Source of the DNA: Psychrobacillus sp042945595
GTDB lineage: Bacteria; Bacillota; Bacilli; Bacillales_A; Planococcaceae
Length of the DNA: 64,000 bases
Direction of reading: 5' to 3'
Assembly: GCF_042945595.1 (NCBI RefSeq)
Contig: NZ_CP168493.1
Span: forward strand, 2,604,001 to 2,668,000
Part shown: positions 41,857 to 54,642 of the stretch, one piece after another
Numbering within the stretch: position 1 is the stretch's first letter
How the letters are laid out: every line of letters starts with the position of its first letter
Position numbers and translations under genes: made by a program
Notes under the pieces: generated by a model
Seen by the model: the letters and a program-made list of their open reading frames with translations, nothing else
Database searches by the model: none
Told to the model about the DNA's origin: nothing

Positions 41857-43210
41857 TCATATTCCCCCCAAGTGTCCGAAGCATTGGTCGAAACTTCACA
41901 CGTGTTTCTTCAAATTCTTCTAAAGAGGAGGACTCAGCAACGATTCCACCGCCCGCATATAAATAAGCATGTTCATTTTCTAATAATGCAGAGCGAATGC
42001 CAACCGCAAATTCACCATCGCCCTCTGTATCTATCCAACCTATAGGTGCCGCATAATACCCACGATTCATTTGCTCTGATTCTCTAATGATGGTAACTGC
42101 TTCTTCTCTTGGCTCGCCACCCATTGCTGGAGTTGGATGTAATGCTTCTACCAACTGAAAAAGTGAAGCAGAATTCTTTAACTGTCCTTGTATTGGCGTA
42201 TGCAAATGCTGGATATCTCTTATTTTAAGTAGTTTAGGTCTTGAGGGAACTTTCACTTCATCGCAAAATTGCTCAAAGACTTTATTAATCATATCCACGA
42301 CATATTTATGCTCTGCTAAATTTTTCGGATCAGCTAATAAACTTTCACCAAGTTGTCTATCCTCAACTGATGTTTCACCGCGTTTAATCGAACCTGCAAT
42401 TCCTGCCGAAAGCGCCTCTCCGTGCTCAACCTTTACTAAGCGTTCAGGTGTGGCACCAAAAAATATTTTATTGTCTTTCTCTAATCCAAATAAATAGCTT
42501 TCTGGTTGCTCTATGGAAGTATTATAAAGAACACTTGCAGAAGAAAAAACCTCATCAAATGTAAGTTTTAGAGAACGTCCTATTACAACTTTTTTGACTT
42601 CATTTTCCCTAATTCTTTTCGTAACATCTTCTACTGCTTGTAAATATGCTTCTTTTAACCGATCTTCTCTTGCAACTAATTTAGACTTAGCATGATTTTT
42701 TAATTCTTTTACTTGAGACGTGTGTATTAAAGCATCTCTTTCGATTCGAAGTTGTTCAAACGTATCCATATTATTTTCTTTATCCGTTATTAAATGAATA
42801 CTGACAAACGCTTGTTCATTTCGAATAACTAATTGAAAAGTAGATATTGCAAAAAATGCAGATGGGAATGTATCCCACTCTGAAGATATTTTATTGAATG
42901 GATCAAAGGAAAACCCACCAAAAAGTATTGGTGATACATCTGCTTTTTCCTTTAGAGATAACTGACATAACTCTTTCCATTTTGAAGCAATATCCTGATA
43001 TCTTTTCTCTTCAAGTTCATTGGCAATTGTATGAGCATGTCCTAATCCTACTAATGTAAAATTCTTCTCTTTATTTTGCCAGAAAAAACGTTTACCTTTA
43101 TAGTATTCATCTCCTGCCTCAAAAAAAGCATGAGCGGATAATCTCGATACCTCAATTGTTTCCGTATAGAAACGTAATGTTGTCTTCTTTTGGCCGGTGG
43201 TGTTCGGCAT
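41849..43210 (-). CDS. menF: Menaquinone-specific isochorismate synthase
   Basis: MenF (453 residues) converts chorismate to isochorismate, the first step of menaquinone synthesis. The chorismate-binding domain fills the C-terminal half: VVIGRSLKL, FFGATPERLV near 256-265, GSIKRGETSVEDRQLG near 276-291, HPTPAMGGEPREEA near 367-380 and RGYYAAPIGWIDTEGDGEF near 395-413. First gene of menFDHB; a divergent menA lies across a 208-bp gap that should carry both promoters. Confidence 0.95.
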   Translation of the reverse strand: MPNTTGQKKTTLRFYTETIEVSRLSAHAFFEAGDEYYKGKRFFWQNKEKNFTLVGLGHAHTIANELEEKRYQDIASKWKELCQLSLKEKADVSPILFGGFSFDPFNKISSEWDTFPSAFFAISTFQLVIRNEQAFVSIHLITDKENNMDTFEQLRIERDALIHTSQVKELKNHAKSKLVAREDRLKEAYLQAVEDVTKRIRENEVKKVVIGRSLKLTFDEVFSSASVLYNTSIEQPESYLFGLEKDNKIFFGATPERLVKVEHGEALSAGIAGSIKRGETSVEDRQLGESLLADPKNLAEHKYVVDMINKVFEQFCDEVKVPSRPKLLKIRDIQHLHTPIQGQLKNSASLFQLVEALHPTPAMGGEPREEAVTIIRESEQMNRGYYAAPIGWIDTEGDGEFAVGIRSALLENEHAYLYAGGGIVAESSSLEEFEETRVKFRPMLRTLGGNMNE

Positions 43211-43418
43211 ATATATTACCTCCGTAAAATTACCTTTTGAATAGTTAATTTTTCTAATAAAATTGGCCTCTGCGATTTTAGAAGTGGCAGACCTTATACT
43301 GAGTAAGGTTAAAATACTCTACCCCTAATCATACAACTTTCTACCGTTTTCGGCACACATTTAGGAGCGAAACTATGCTAAAATTGATATTGATTCTTTT
43401 AAAGGAGAGAAAAAACCT

Positions 43419-44330
43419 ATGTCACATGAACTAAAAGCCGATACAGGCTGGCGCGTTTGGTGGAAATTAACAAGACCACATACTTTGACTGCTTCATTTG
43501 CTCCGGTATTTTTAGGAACAATGATCGCTCTTTACTACGCTAACATTAACTGGCTACTATTTTTGGCTATGTTATTTGCTTGTCTTTTTATTCAAGCTGC
43601 AACCAATATGTTTAATGAATATTACGATTTTGCCCGAGGACTCGATCATGAAGAATCGGTTGGAATTGGTGGAGCAATTGTTCGAAATGGTGTTAAACCT
43701 AAAACAGTCATGCAATTAGCTCTATTACTTTATGGAATTGCTGCATTACTAGGACTTTACATTTGCTACGAAAGCTCTTGGAAGTTATTAATTGTTGGAG
43801 CACTCTCTATGGCTATAGGATACTTATATACTGGTGGGCCATATCCTATTGCATATACACCATTTGGGGAATTATTTAGCGGGTTATTTATGGGCATGTT
43901 AATCGTTTTAATTGCTACTTACATTCAAGTTGGAACTGTACCAAACTTTGCGATTTTACTTTCTGTTCCAAGTGCTTTACTTGTAGCAGGGATCATGCTT
44001 TCTAATAATACTAGAGATCTTGTGGAAGACCAAGCAGGCGGCAGAAAAACAATGGCAATACTCGTAGGTAGAAAAAATGCAGTTACCATCTTAGCTTCTT
44101 ACTTTATCATATCCTACATATGGATTGTTATTTTAGTAATTATGCAAGTTGTTACCCCTTGGACTCTTTTAGTCTTACTAAGCATAAAAAAACCAATTCA
44201 TGCGATTAAATTGTTTAGAGAAAAAGAAAATACAATCGAAGTAGCACCAGCAATGAAAGATACAGCACTCACAAACACGATATTTGTTTTTCTTCTTGGG
44301 ATTGGGTTACTTTTAGGTTATTATATTTGA
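43419..44330 (+). CDS. menA: 1,4-dihydroxy-2-naphthoate polyprenyltransferase
   Basis: MenA (303 residues) attaches the polyprenyl tail to dihydroxynaphthoate. It is a UbiA-family membrane protein with about nine membrane segments. The prenyl-diphosphate/Mg2+ motif NMFNEYYDFARGLDHEE is near 63-79, and the second aspartate motif NNTRDLVEDQAGGRKT is near 194-209. RPHTLTASFAPVFLG near 19-33 is typical. An AAAGGAGAG site precedes the ATG. Confidence 0.96.
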   Translation: MSHELKADTGWRVWWKLTRPHTLTASFAPVFLGTMIALYYANINWLLFLAMLFACLFIQAATNMFNEYYDFARGLDHEESVGIGGAIVRNGVKPKTVMQLALLLYGIAALLGLYICYESSWKLLIVGALSMAIGYLYTGGPYPIAYTPFGELFSGLFMGMLIVLIATYIQVGTVPNFAILLSVPSALLVAGIMLSNNTRDLVEDQAGGRKTMAILVGRKNAVTILASYFIISYIWIVILVIMQVVTPWTLLVLLSIKKPIHAIKLFREKENTIEVAPAMKDTALTNTIFVFLLGIGLLLGYYI

Positions 44331-44341
44331 ATAGAACATAA

Positions 44342-44375
44342 AAACAGCTAGGAAGTCTCTTCCTAGCTGTTTTTT
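44342..44375 (+). terminator. menA terminator
   Basis: ACAGCTAGGAAG/CTTCCTAGCTGT perfect 12-bp stem followed by T6. Confidence 0.92.
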
Positions 44376-44431
44376 ATATGCTACTTTCTTATTTTTTGAG
44401 AAAAGAGCAAGCGCCATTTAAGTACATATGG

Positions 44432-44690
44432 TATTCACCAATTCCCGAGGGCTTTGGACTAAACATCGGCTACACTATTTCTGTTGGAATTATGGATCGT
44501 GAAGTGAACGCTTCATGATCCACTTTTTTCGGTAACCTTGTGGTGGGTGTTTCTCCGTCGTCCTCTTATAATGTATAGAGACATGGTGTAGAAGGTTTGG
44601 TTAATGAGGTACTTAATATCCTGTTCTACTCTTTTAAAAGCATACGAAGAGTCAATTTCGTCCACTCAGTGCTTTTATTATTTTGAACTA
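44432..44690. repeat. Dispersed intergenic repeat R1, full copy
   Basis: A roughly 260-base element with the 5' block GGGCTTTGGACTAAACATCG, a long hairpin ATGGATCGTGAAGTGA/TTCATGATCCA, the middle block GGTAACCTTGTGGTGGGTGT, and the 3' block CTCTTTTAAAAGCATACGAA ending in a hairpin and TCAGTGCTTTTA. It aligns over its full length with 62529-62785 and in part with 200-345 and 36505-36618. No conserved reading frame is evident. Confidence 0.8.
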
Positions 44691-44979
44691 AAAAAGTATG
44701 TTAAAGGAAAAGGGTGATTTATATTAAAATGGTATGGTGACACCTACCCTACAACTGATTAAATTTTTTTCACCTAAACTGGATATTTATGTTAAAATAA
44801 GAATGAGTTTTTGAAGGTTTACACTTAAACTAACGGTGCAGTTTAGTTCAAGAGTGTTGTTTAACTTGTGTTCAACAATCGGGCCAGATCGCTGAAAAAT
44901 AGCAGTAGTCTCTTGATCTTTTGGTACTTACAACCATAAATGTTTACGATTAATAGGGGTGAAACGAACAATAATAACG

Positions 44980-45000
44980 GTTTAGTAAGTTTTACTAAAC
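44980..45000 (+). promoter_or_regulatory. Palindrome in the cassette leader
   Basis: GTTTAGTAA and TTACTAAAC are perfect complements three bases apart. It could be an RNA hairpin or protein-binding site in the leader of the VOC gene. Confidence 0.45.
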
Positions 45001-45022
45001 TTTACAGGGAATGAAGGAGACT

Positions 45023-45043
45023 ATGTCGAAAATATTGTATTGA
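45023..45043 (+). CDS. Possible six-codon leader ORF
   Basis: ATG TCG AAA ATA TTG TAT TGA follows GAAGGAG at short distance (peptide MSKILY). It lies ahead of the second leader frame. It may be translated but is too short to be sure. Confidence 0.25.
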   Translation: MSKILY

Positions 45044-45078
45044 CGCTTATAATAAGTAAAATTAGGAGGAGGAGACGT

Positions 45079-45138
45079 ATGCTAAATTTCAATAAGAGAA
45101 CCGAGGATGTGTTACTTAAGGGAGACGTGCAAAGATGA
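45079..45138 (+). CDS. Nineteen-codon leader ORF coupled to the VOC gene
   Basis: A frame for the peptide MLNFNKRTEDVLLKGDVQR starts 4-5 bases after a very strong ribosome site (AGGAGGAGGAG). Its TGA overlaps the ATG of the VOC gene as ATGA, so ribosomes ending here can restart on the VOC gene. The arrangement is like leader-coupled resistance genes, but no regulatory model can be proven from sequence. Confidence 0.5.
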   Translation: MLNFNKRTEDVLLKGDVQR

Positions 45139-45539
45139 GCAGCTATTCGCCAAAGTCAGATCGAGACAAGACTAATATTGCCCCTTGGCTTTCAGTAAGC
45201 AACGTGGCGGAGGCAATAAACTATTACCAAGCTGCGTTTGGCGTGGTAAAGCTATATCTTCTTAACGACGATAATGGGAAGCCCGTTGTCACTCAATTAT
45301 CCTTAGGGGGAGCAGATTTCTGGATTCAAGAGGACCCAGACTCCAGCCCTGATACGGTAGGACGAGGATCTTTTCGAATGATTGTAACAGTAAAAGATCC
45401 AGATTCGATGTTTGAGCAGGCGCTCGTCGCAGGAGCAACCGAAGTCGCTCCTGTAAGTGAAGGTTACGGCTGGCGTGTAGGGCGCGTGGTCGATCCGTTT
45501 GGCTATCATTGGGAGATTGGAAAGCCACTCAGCAATTGA
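45135..45539 (+). CDS. VOC (glyoxalase/bleomycin-resistance fold) family protein
   Basis: A 134-residue protein of the vicinal oxygen chelate superfamily, PhnB/EhpR-like. It has IAPWLSVSNVAEAINYYQAA near 12-31, typical of the first beta-alpha unit, then GADFWIQEDP, and ends VGRVVDPFGYHWEIGKP, where DPFGxxWEI is a strong family marker. Members include antibiotic-binding proteins and dioxygenases; the ligand here is unknown. GC content is higher than in neighbouring genes, which fits its location in a putative mobile cassette. Confidence 0.85.
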   Translation: MSSYSPKSDRDKTNIAPWLSVSNVAEAINYYQAAFGVVKLYLLNDDNGKPVVTQLSLGGADFWIQEDPDSSPDTVGRGSFRMIVTVKDPDSMFEQALVAGATEVAPVSEGYGWRVGRVVDPFGYHWEIGKPLSN

Positions 45540-45762
45540 GTGGATTTTTTTAATGAGACAACATCACTTATCTTCAACTAAAAGGCCCGATTGTTGAATA
45601 AGCTTCACTTTTCTTCTTCAACTAACGAGGTGCTTTAGTAAAAAATGGACAGCAAAATACATGAGCTTGGAGATACATTTCCCAGCTCATTTTTTATGTG
45701 CATTTTTATTTCTTATAAAATAACGAATAATCTTGGCACTTAGTATTCAAAGTCTCTCAGTC

Positions 45763-46053
45763 TTAACTTATCTGCTGTTTCCCCAAGTTCCATGGACACT
45801 TGCCAAGATATTTACAACAGTCTTTGCACTTATAACGTTGGCGACCATCTCGTTTACCATGACGAACCACTGATGAACTACCACAATGACAACAATGAAA
45901 GCCATGTGAAAACTTCCTCTCCCTCAACTCACCAAGTAAAGTTCCTTGTTGTGAAGCAGACGGCGATAAATGACGAGTTAGATAACCTAAAATGGATTCT
46001 TTGTCTCTATCGTTTAAAGTAGAAATATCAGCTATTATGTTTGCTAAAGTCAT
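45763..46053 (-). pseudogene. Truncated IS1595-family transposase
   Basis: The frame starts MTLANIIADISTLNDRDKES and continues to a zinc ribbon, FHCCHCGSSSVVRHGKRDGR followed by YKCKDCC, as in the N-terminus of IS1595/ISXO2-type transposases (about 300 residues in full). After the ribbon the reading frame runs into about 15 unrelated residues and stops, so the DDE-like catalytic domain is missing. It is a decayed insertion sequence next to the VOC cassette. Confidence 0.8.
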
Positions 46054-46144
46054 TTGAATTGCCTCTTTTGTTATTAATACAGTTAGAATACTACAAAAGA
46101 GGAAGGTTTATTCAAAATCAACCAATAACTTAAACATAACCATA

Positions 46145-46178
46145 AAAAAAAAGAGTAATCATATAAATGATTACCTTT
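46145..46178 (-). terminator. Terminator of the rRNA-tRNA operon
   Basis: On the minus strand GGTAATCA/TGATTACT pairs are followed by a T9 run, directly after the last tRNA. Confidence 0.88.
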
Positions 46179-46192
46179 TTCCTTTAAATTTA

Positions 46193-46264
46193 TGACCCCT
46201 ACGGGATTCGAACCCGTGTTACCGCCGTGAAAGGGCGGTGTCTTAACCGCTTGACCAAGGGGCC
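46193..46264 (-). tRNA. tRNA-Glu (TTC)
   Basis: Cloverleaf with anticodon TTC, GGTTCGAATCC T-loop; last of the 20-tRNA array in transcription order. No encoded CCA. Confidence 0.96.
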
Positions 46265-46270
46265 TATATA

Positions 46271-46361
46271 TGGCGGAGAAGGAGGGATTTGAACCCTCGC
46301 GCCGGTTACCCGACCTACACCCTTAGCAGGGGCGCCTCTTCAGCCACTTGAGTACTTCCCC
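46271..46361 (-). tRNA. tRNA-Ser (GCT)
   Basis: Long variable arm, anticodon GCT; the CCA end is encoded. Confidence 0.96.
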
Positions 46362-46368
46362 ATATATA

Positions 46369-46443
46369 TGGCTCCGAAGGTAGGACTCGAACCTACGACC
46401 AATCGATTAACAGTCGATTGCTCTACCACTGAGCTACTTCGGA
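46369..46443 (-). tRNA. tRNA-Asn (GTT)
   Basis: Anticodon GTT in CTGTTAA; CCA encoded. Confidence 0.96.
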
Positions 46444-46447
46444 ATAA

Positions 46448-46524
<77 letters not shown>

Positions 46525-46529
46525 ATTAT

Positions 46530-46603
46530 TGGAGCGGGTGAAGAGAATCGAACTCTCATCATCAGCTTGGAAGGCTGAGGTTTTACCACTAAACTACACC
46601 CGC
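46530..46603 (-). tRNA. tRNA-Gly (TCC)
   Basis: Anticodon TCC in CTTCCAA; CCA encoded. Confidence 0.96.
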
Positions 46604-46607
46604 ATTA

Positions 46608-46683
46608 TGGTGGCTCAGGACGGAATCGAACCGCCGACACAAGGATTTTCAGTCCTTTGCTCTACCGACTGAGCTACTGAGCC
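46608..46683 (-). tRNA. tRNA-Phe (GAA)
   Basis: Anticodon GAA in CTGAAAA; CCA encoded. A 168-base gap without a tRNA separates it from tRNA-Asp upstream in transcription. Confidence 0.96.
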
Positions 46684-46851
46684 TCTTCTATTTACGCTAA
46701 GCGGCGCATATCTCGTCAACAAGACTAGTTCAATTAGTCACGTACTTGAGCACGTTTCTTCTTTCACATGATTGCTTCCTTGACTTGCTTGCTTATCCTA
46801 AATCTCTAATAAATATGTACTGTTTTAAATCTATTAAAACTTATAAATAAA

Positions 46852-46927
46852 TGGCGGTCCCGACCGGGATCGAACCGGCGATCTCCTGCGTGACAGGCAG
46901 GCATGTTAACCGCTACACCACGGGACC
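46852..46927 (-). tRNA. tRNA-Asp (GTC)
   Basis: Anticodon GTC in CTGTCAC; CCA encoded. Confidence 0.96.
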
Positions 46928-46930
46928 ATT

Positions 46931-47005
<75 letters not shown>

Positions 47006-47082
47006 ATAATAATATACTTGCTAATATTAACTTATCTATTATAGAATGATAATTCTTATTTCCAACAACAATGTATTAAAAA

Positions 47083-47175
47083 TGGAGGAGGAAGAGGGAT
47101 TCGAACCCCCGCGCGGTATAACCCGCCTGTCGGTTTTCAAGACCGATCCCTTCAGCCGAACTTGGGTATTCCTCC
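47083..47175 (-). tRNA. tRNA-Ser (TGA)
   Basis: Long variable arm, anticodon TGA in CTTGAAA; CCA encoded. Confidence 0.96.
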
Positions 47176-47185
47176 GAAATATTGT

Positions 47186-47262
47186 TGGTGGACCTTGCAG
47201 GACTCGAACCTGCGACCGGACGGTTATGAGCCGTCTGCTCTAACCAACTGAGCTAAAGGTCC
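47186..47262 (-). tRNA. tRNA-Ile2 (CAT, lysidine type)
   Basis: Anticodon CAT, but the body (GGACCTTTAGCTCAGTTGGT start, GGCTCATAACC stem) is that of the minor isoleucine tRNA whose C34 is changed to lysidine, not of methionine tRNA. This identity is inferred from similarity to the B. subtilis species. Confidence 0.85.
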
Positions 47263-47268
47263 TTAAGA

Positions 47269-47342
47269 TGGCGGCAGAGGGAGTCGAACCCACGACCTTT
47301 CGGGTATGAACCGAATGCTCTAGCCAGCTGAGCTACGCCGCC
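47269..47342 (-). tRNA. Elongator tRNA-Met (CAT)
   Basis: Anticodon CAT in GTTCATACC, body as in elongator methionine tRNA; CCA not encoded. Confidence 0.92.
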
Positions 47343-47370
47343 AAGATTTTTAAATGTTTCGCAATAAATA

Positions 47371-47446
47371 TGGTGGAGCCTAGCGGGATCGAACCGCTGA
47401 CCTCCTGCGTGCAAGGCAGGCGCTCTCCCAGCTGAGCTAAGGCCCC
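47371..47446 (-). tRNA. tRNA-Ala (TGC)
   Basis: Anticodon TGC in CTTGCAC; CCA encoded. Confidence 0.96.
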
Positions 47447-47459
47447 ATTTTTTAATAAC

Positions 47460-47536
47460 TGGTCGGGAAGACAGGATTCGAACCTGCGACCCCTTGGTCC
47501 CAAACCAAGTGCTCTACCAAGCTGAGCTACTTCCCG
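47460..47536 (-). tRNA. tRNA-Pro (TGG)
   Basis: Anticodon TGG in TTTGGGA; CCA encoded. Confidence 0.96.
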
Positions 47537-47543
47537 TCATAAA

Positions 47544-47620
47544 TGGTGCGCTCGGCAGGACTTGAACCTGCAACCTCTTGATTCGTAGTCAAGTGCTCTA
47601 TCCAATTGAGCTACGAGCGC
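47544..47620 (-). tRNA. tRNA-Arg (ACG)
   Basis: Anticodon ACG in CTACGAA; A34 is normally deaminated to inosine. CCA encoded. Confidence 0.96.
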
Positions 47621-47638
47621 ATATTTCTTTCATAAAAG

Positions 47639-47727
47639 TGGTGCCGAGGACCGGAATCGAACCGGTACGGTAGTCACCTACCGCAGGATTTTAAGTCCTG
47701 TGCGTCTGCCAGTTCCGCCACCCCGGC
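47639..47727 (-). tRNA. tRNA-Leu (TAA)
   Basis: Long variable arm, anticodon TAA in CTTAAAA; CCA encoded. Confidence 0.96.
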
Positions 47728-47742
47728 ACTTAAATGAATCTT

Positions 47743-47817
47743 TGGAGCGGAAGACGAGGTTCGAACTCGCGACCCCCACCTTGGCAAGGTGGTGTTCTAC
47801 CACTGAACTACTTCCGC
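47743..47817 (-). tRNA. tRNA-Gly (GCC)
   Basis: Anticodon GCC in TTGCCAA; CCA encoded. Confidence 0.96.
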
Positions 47818-47833
47818 TCGGTTATGAAATTAA

Positions 47834-47918
47834 TGGTGCGGGTGAAGGGAGTCGAACCCCCACGCCTTGCGGCGCTAGATCCTAAGTCTAGTGCGTCTGC
47901 CAGTTCCGCCACACCCGC
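47834..47918 (-). tRNA. tRNA-Leu (TAG)
   Basis: Long variable arm, anticodon TAG in CTTAGGA; CCA encoded. Confidence 0.96.
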
Positions 47919-47942
47919 ATACATAATTCACTTTAAAAGTGA

Positions 47943-48015
47943 TGAGCCATGTAGGATTCGAACCTACGACCCTCTGATTAAAAGTCAGATGCTCTACCAA
48001 CTGAGCTAATGGCTC
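47943..48015 (-). tRNA. tRNA-Lys (TTT)
   Basis: Anticodon TTT in CTTTTAA; followed by TCA rather than CCA, so the end is added after transcription. Confidence 0.96.
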
Positions 48016-48021
48016 GAAAAA

Positions 48022-48097
<76 letters not shown>

Positions 48098-48110
48098 AAT
48101 TGTAGAAAAA

Positions 48111-48186
48111 TGGTGGAGGATGACGGGCTCGAACCGCCGACCCTCTGCTTGTAAGGCAGATGCTCTCCCAGCTGAGCTAATCCTCC
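48111..48186 (-). tRNA. tRNA-Val (TAC)
   Basis: Anticodon TAC in CTTACAA; CCA encoded. First tRNA after the 5S gene in transcription order. Confidence 0.96.
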
Positions 48187-48287
48187 TGGGTAATATTACA
48201 ATAAGTAAGTCATTTTTGCGTCAACTTCATTTGTTCTAGTAGTCAATTACTTTAATTTCCTTACTACTTTTTATGTATTTATTGCAA

Positions 48288-48404
<117 letters not shown>

Positions 48405-48528
48405 TTGAATAATTATTGAAAGACAAGTTTTATTATAACAACTCTGTAGAAAATTACAAGAGTTTTTTTAAAAAAATTATTCTTTCAAAACTGGATAAAA
48501 GACATTGGTGTTTGCAAATTCATATTTG

Positions 48529-53237
<4,709 letters not shown>

Positions 53238-53405
53238 TAGAGAACTTAAAAAGCTCATTTTGTTTTGCTGGCATCATCATTAAATGATGTCCAAATTGTT
53301 TTGCTATCGAACTAACCGAAGCTAGTCTTTCAAGCTGTATGTCTTAACGTTTTGCATGTTCAGTTTTCAATGTTCATGTTGTCGTCTTGTTTTGACGACT
53401 TTATT

Positions 53406-53434
53406 ATTGTATCTTCTTTCACTAACGATGTCAA
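53406..53434 (-). promoter_or_regulatory. rRNA operon promoter P2
   Basis: Minus strand TTGACA (53429-53434), 17-base spacer, TACAAT (53406-53411), about 170 bases before the 16S gene. Confidence 0.88.
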
Positions 53435-53491
53435 CAACTTTTTTAACTTGTTTTCAAAAGTGTTTGTCTGTCGTTCTGAAGGACAAGTATT

Positions 53492-53520
53492 AGTATACCC
53501 AGTATTGAAATGAGAATCAA
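53492..53520 (-). promoter_or_regulatory. rRNA operon promoter P1
   Basis: Minus strand TTGATT (53515-53520), 17-base spacer, TATACT (53492-53497). Together with P2 it gives the tandem-promoter layout common for Bacillus rRNA operons. Confidence 0.82.
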
Positions 53521-53628
53521 TACCTTTTTTTAAAAAGGTATATTTTATCAACTATTGTTGTACTAAAAGAGTATACAAACCCTTCTATGACAACAATTTT
53601 AATACGAATATTAAATCTGTTTAACTCT

Positions 53629-53781
53629 TTAGTTAGAAGGAAAAAAAGGAACTTTACCAATATAATCGTCATGCAGAGGTCTAATAATAACTCGAATTAG
53701 TGGTGACAACATAAAACAAAACGTAATGAGAATTAGGCATCCTATTCCCCTTAATAAAAATAGTCTTCCTTGTTGGGAGTG
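53629..53781 (-). pseudogene. Possible membrane-protein remnant
   Basis: An open stretch of 50 codons without a usable start encodes a hydrophobic, gene-like peptide (LLRGIGCLILITFCFMLSPL, then VIIRPLHDDYIG). A stop codon precedes it in frame. It may be the end of a decayed small membrane protein. The rest of 53521-53912 shows nothing else I can name. Confidence 0.3.
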
Positions 53782-53912
53782 CTATCATCACAATTAATCC
53801 AATTATGATTACATCAATATAAGTAAACTAAACGAAAGAAGTTCAATTGTTAACGACGTAAGTAGAAACATATCTTCTTTATAAAGAGATAAATAAAGCG
53901 GGGGAATTTTTG

Positions 53913-54626
53913 ATGGATTTCATATATACAGGAAATACAGAAATATTATTAAAATTATGTTTAGCTGCATTATTAAGTTTAATAATAGGTATAGAAAGGG
54001 AACTAAAGAAGAAACCAATTGGATTAAAAACAAGTATTGTTATTGCTACTTTTAGTTGTTTATTAACGTATATCTCCATTGAAACAGCATATACAGCAAG
54101 CCCGCGTGAAGGAATAAATATTACAATGGACCCCCTTCGCCTAGCAGCACAAATTGTAAGTGGAATTGGTTTTTTAGGTGCAGGCGTCATTTTACGCAAA
54201 GGTAATGATAGCATTACAGGATTAACAACCGCTGCAATGATTTGGGGAGCTGGCGGAATAGGTATAGCAGTCGGTGCCGGATTTTATATTGAAGCGGCAT
54301 TATCTGTTTGTATTGTGTTGATTGGTATAGAATTAATCCCCCCTCTCCTCACTAAAATTGGACCAAAGCGTTTACGTTCAAAAGAATTATCGATGAAGGT
54401 GCTTGTTCCAAATGAAAGTAGTATTACGGATGTCTATCAGTATTTACAGGACAACAACGTATATATAGAAAGTATACGAATTAAAGATGTCATTTTCGGC
54501 GATAATGTAATGAAACACGAAATGGAAATGCGCTTATCTATTGTAACTAAAAAAAATACAGTAGATTTTTATCTTATGATGAAACAAGAAGATTTCATTG
54601 AACGTATGGAAGTTGCATCGATCTAG
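53913..54626 (+). CDS. MgtC/SapB family membrane protein
   Basis: A 237-residue protein with four or five N-terminal membrane segments and a C-terminal soluble part. IGIERELKKKPIGLKTSIV near 26-44 and GIGFLGAGVILRKGN near 88-102 followed by GLTTAAMIWGAGGIGIAVG are the MgtC family core. MgtC proteins affect magnesium starvation growth and ATP synthase activity in other bacteria. I use the ATG at 53913, after GGGGG; a TTG precedes it directly. It is followed after 16 bases by a cation transporter gene. Confidence 0.9.
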   Translation: MDFIYTGNTEILLKLCLAALLSLIIGIERELKKKPIGLKTSIVIATFSCLLTYISIETAYTASPREGINITMDPLRLAAQIVSGIGFLGAGVILRKGNDSITGLTTAAMIWGAGGIGIAVGAGFYIEAALSVCIVLIGIELIPPLLTKIGPKRLRSKELSMKVLVPNESSITDVYQYLQDNNVYIESIRIKDVIFGDNVMKHEMEMRLSIVTKKNTVDFYLMMKQEDFIERMEVASI

Positions 54627-54642
54627 TGAAAGGAGCAATACT

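Larger units (their letters stand above)
44827..45640. mobile_element. Putative one-gene cassette with inverted terminal repeats
   Basis: About 57 bases at each end are imperfect inverted copies. Both ends contain a perfect 15-base core, TTCAACAATCGGGCC at 44871-44885 and its complement at 45584-45598. Each outer part carries a small palindrome (AACTAA...TTAGTT; 44827-44848 and 45619-45639). Inside lie two short leader frames and a VOC protein gene but no transposase. A truncated IS1595-type transposase gene follows. I infer a MITE-like or passenger cassette moved by enzymes from elsewhere; no target duplication is obvious. Confidence 0.55.

Noticed and set aside
44827..45640. Integron attC sites around the VOC gene
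   Set aside because: The ends have small palindromes and GTT/AAC triplets, but the inverted orientation of the two ends and lack of any integrase do not fit attC sites, which are in direct orientation.
53879..54214. A 111-codon frame antisense to the MgtC-like gene
   Set aside because: It is a shadow of the membrane segments of the real gene.
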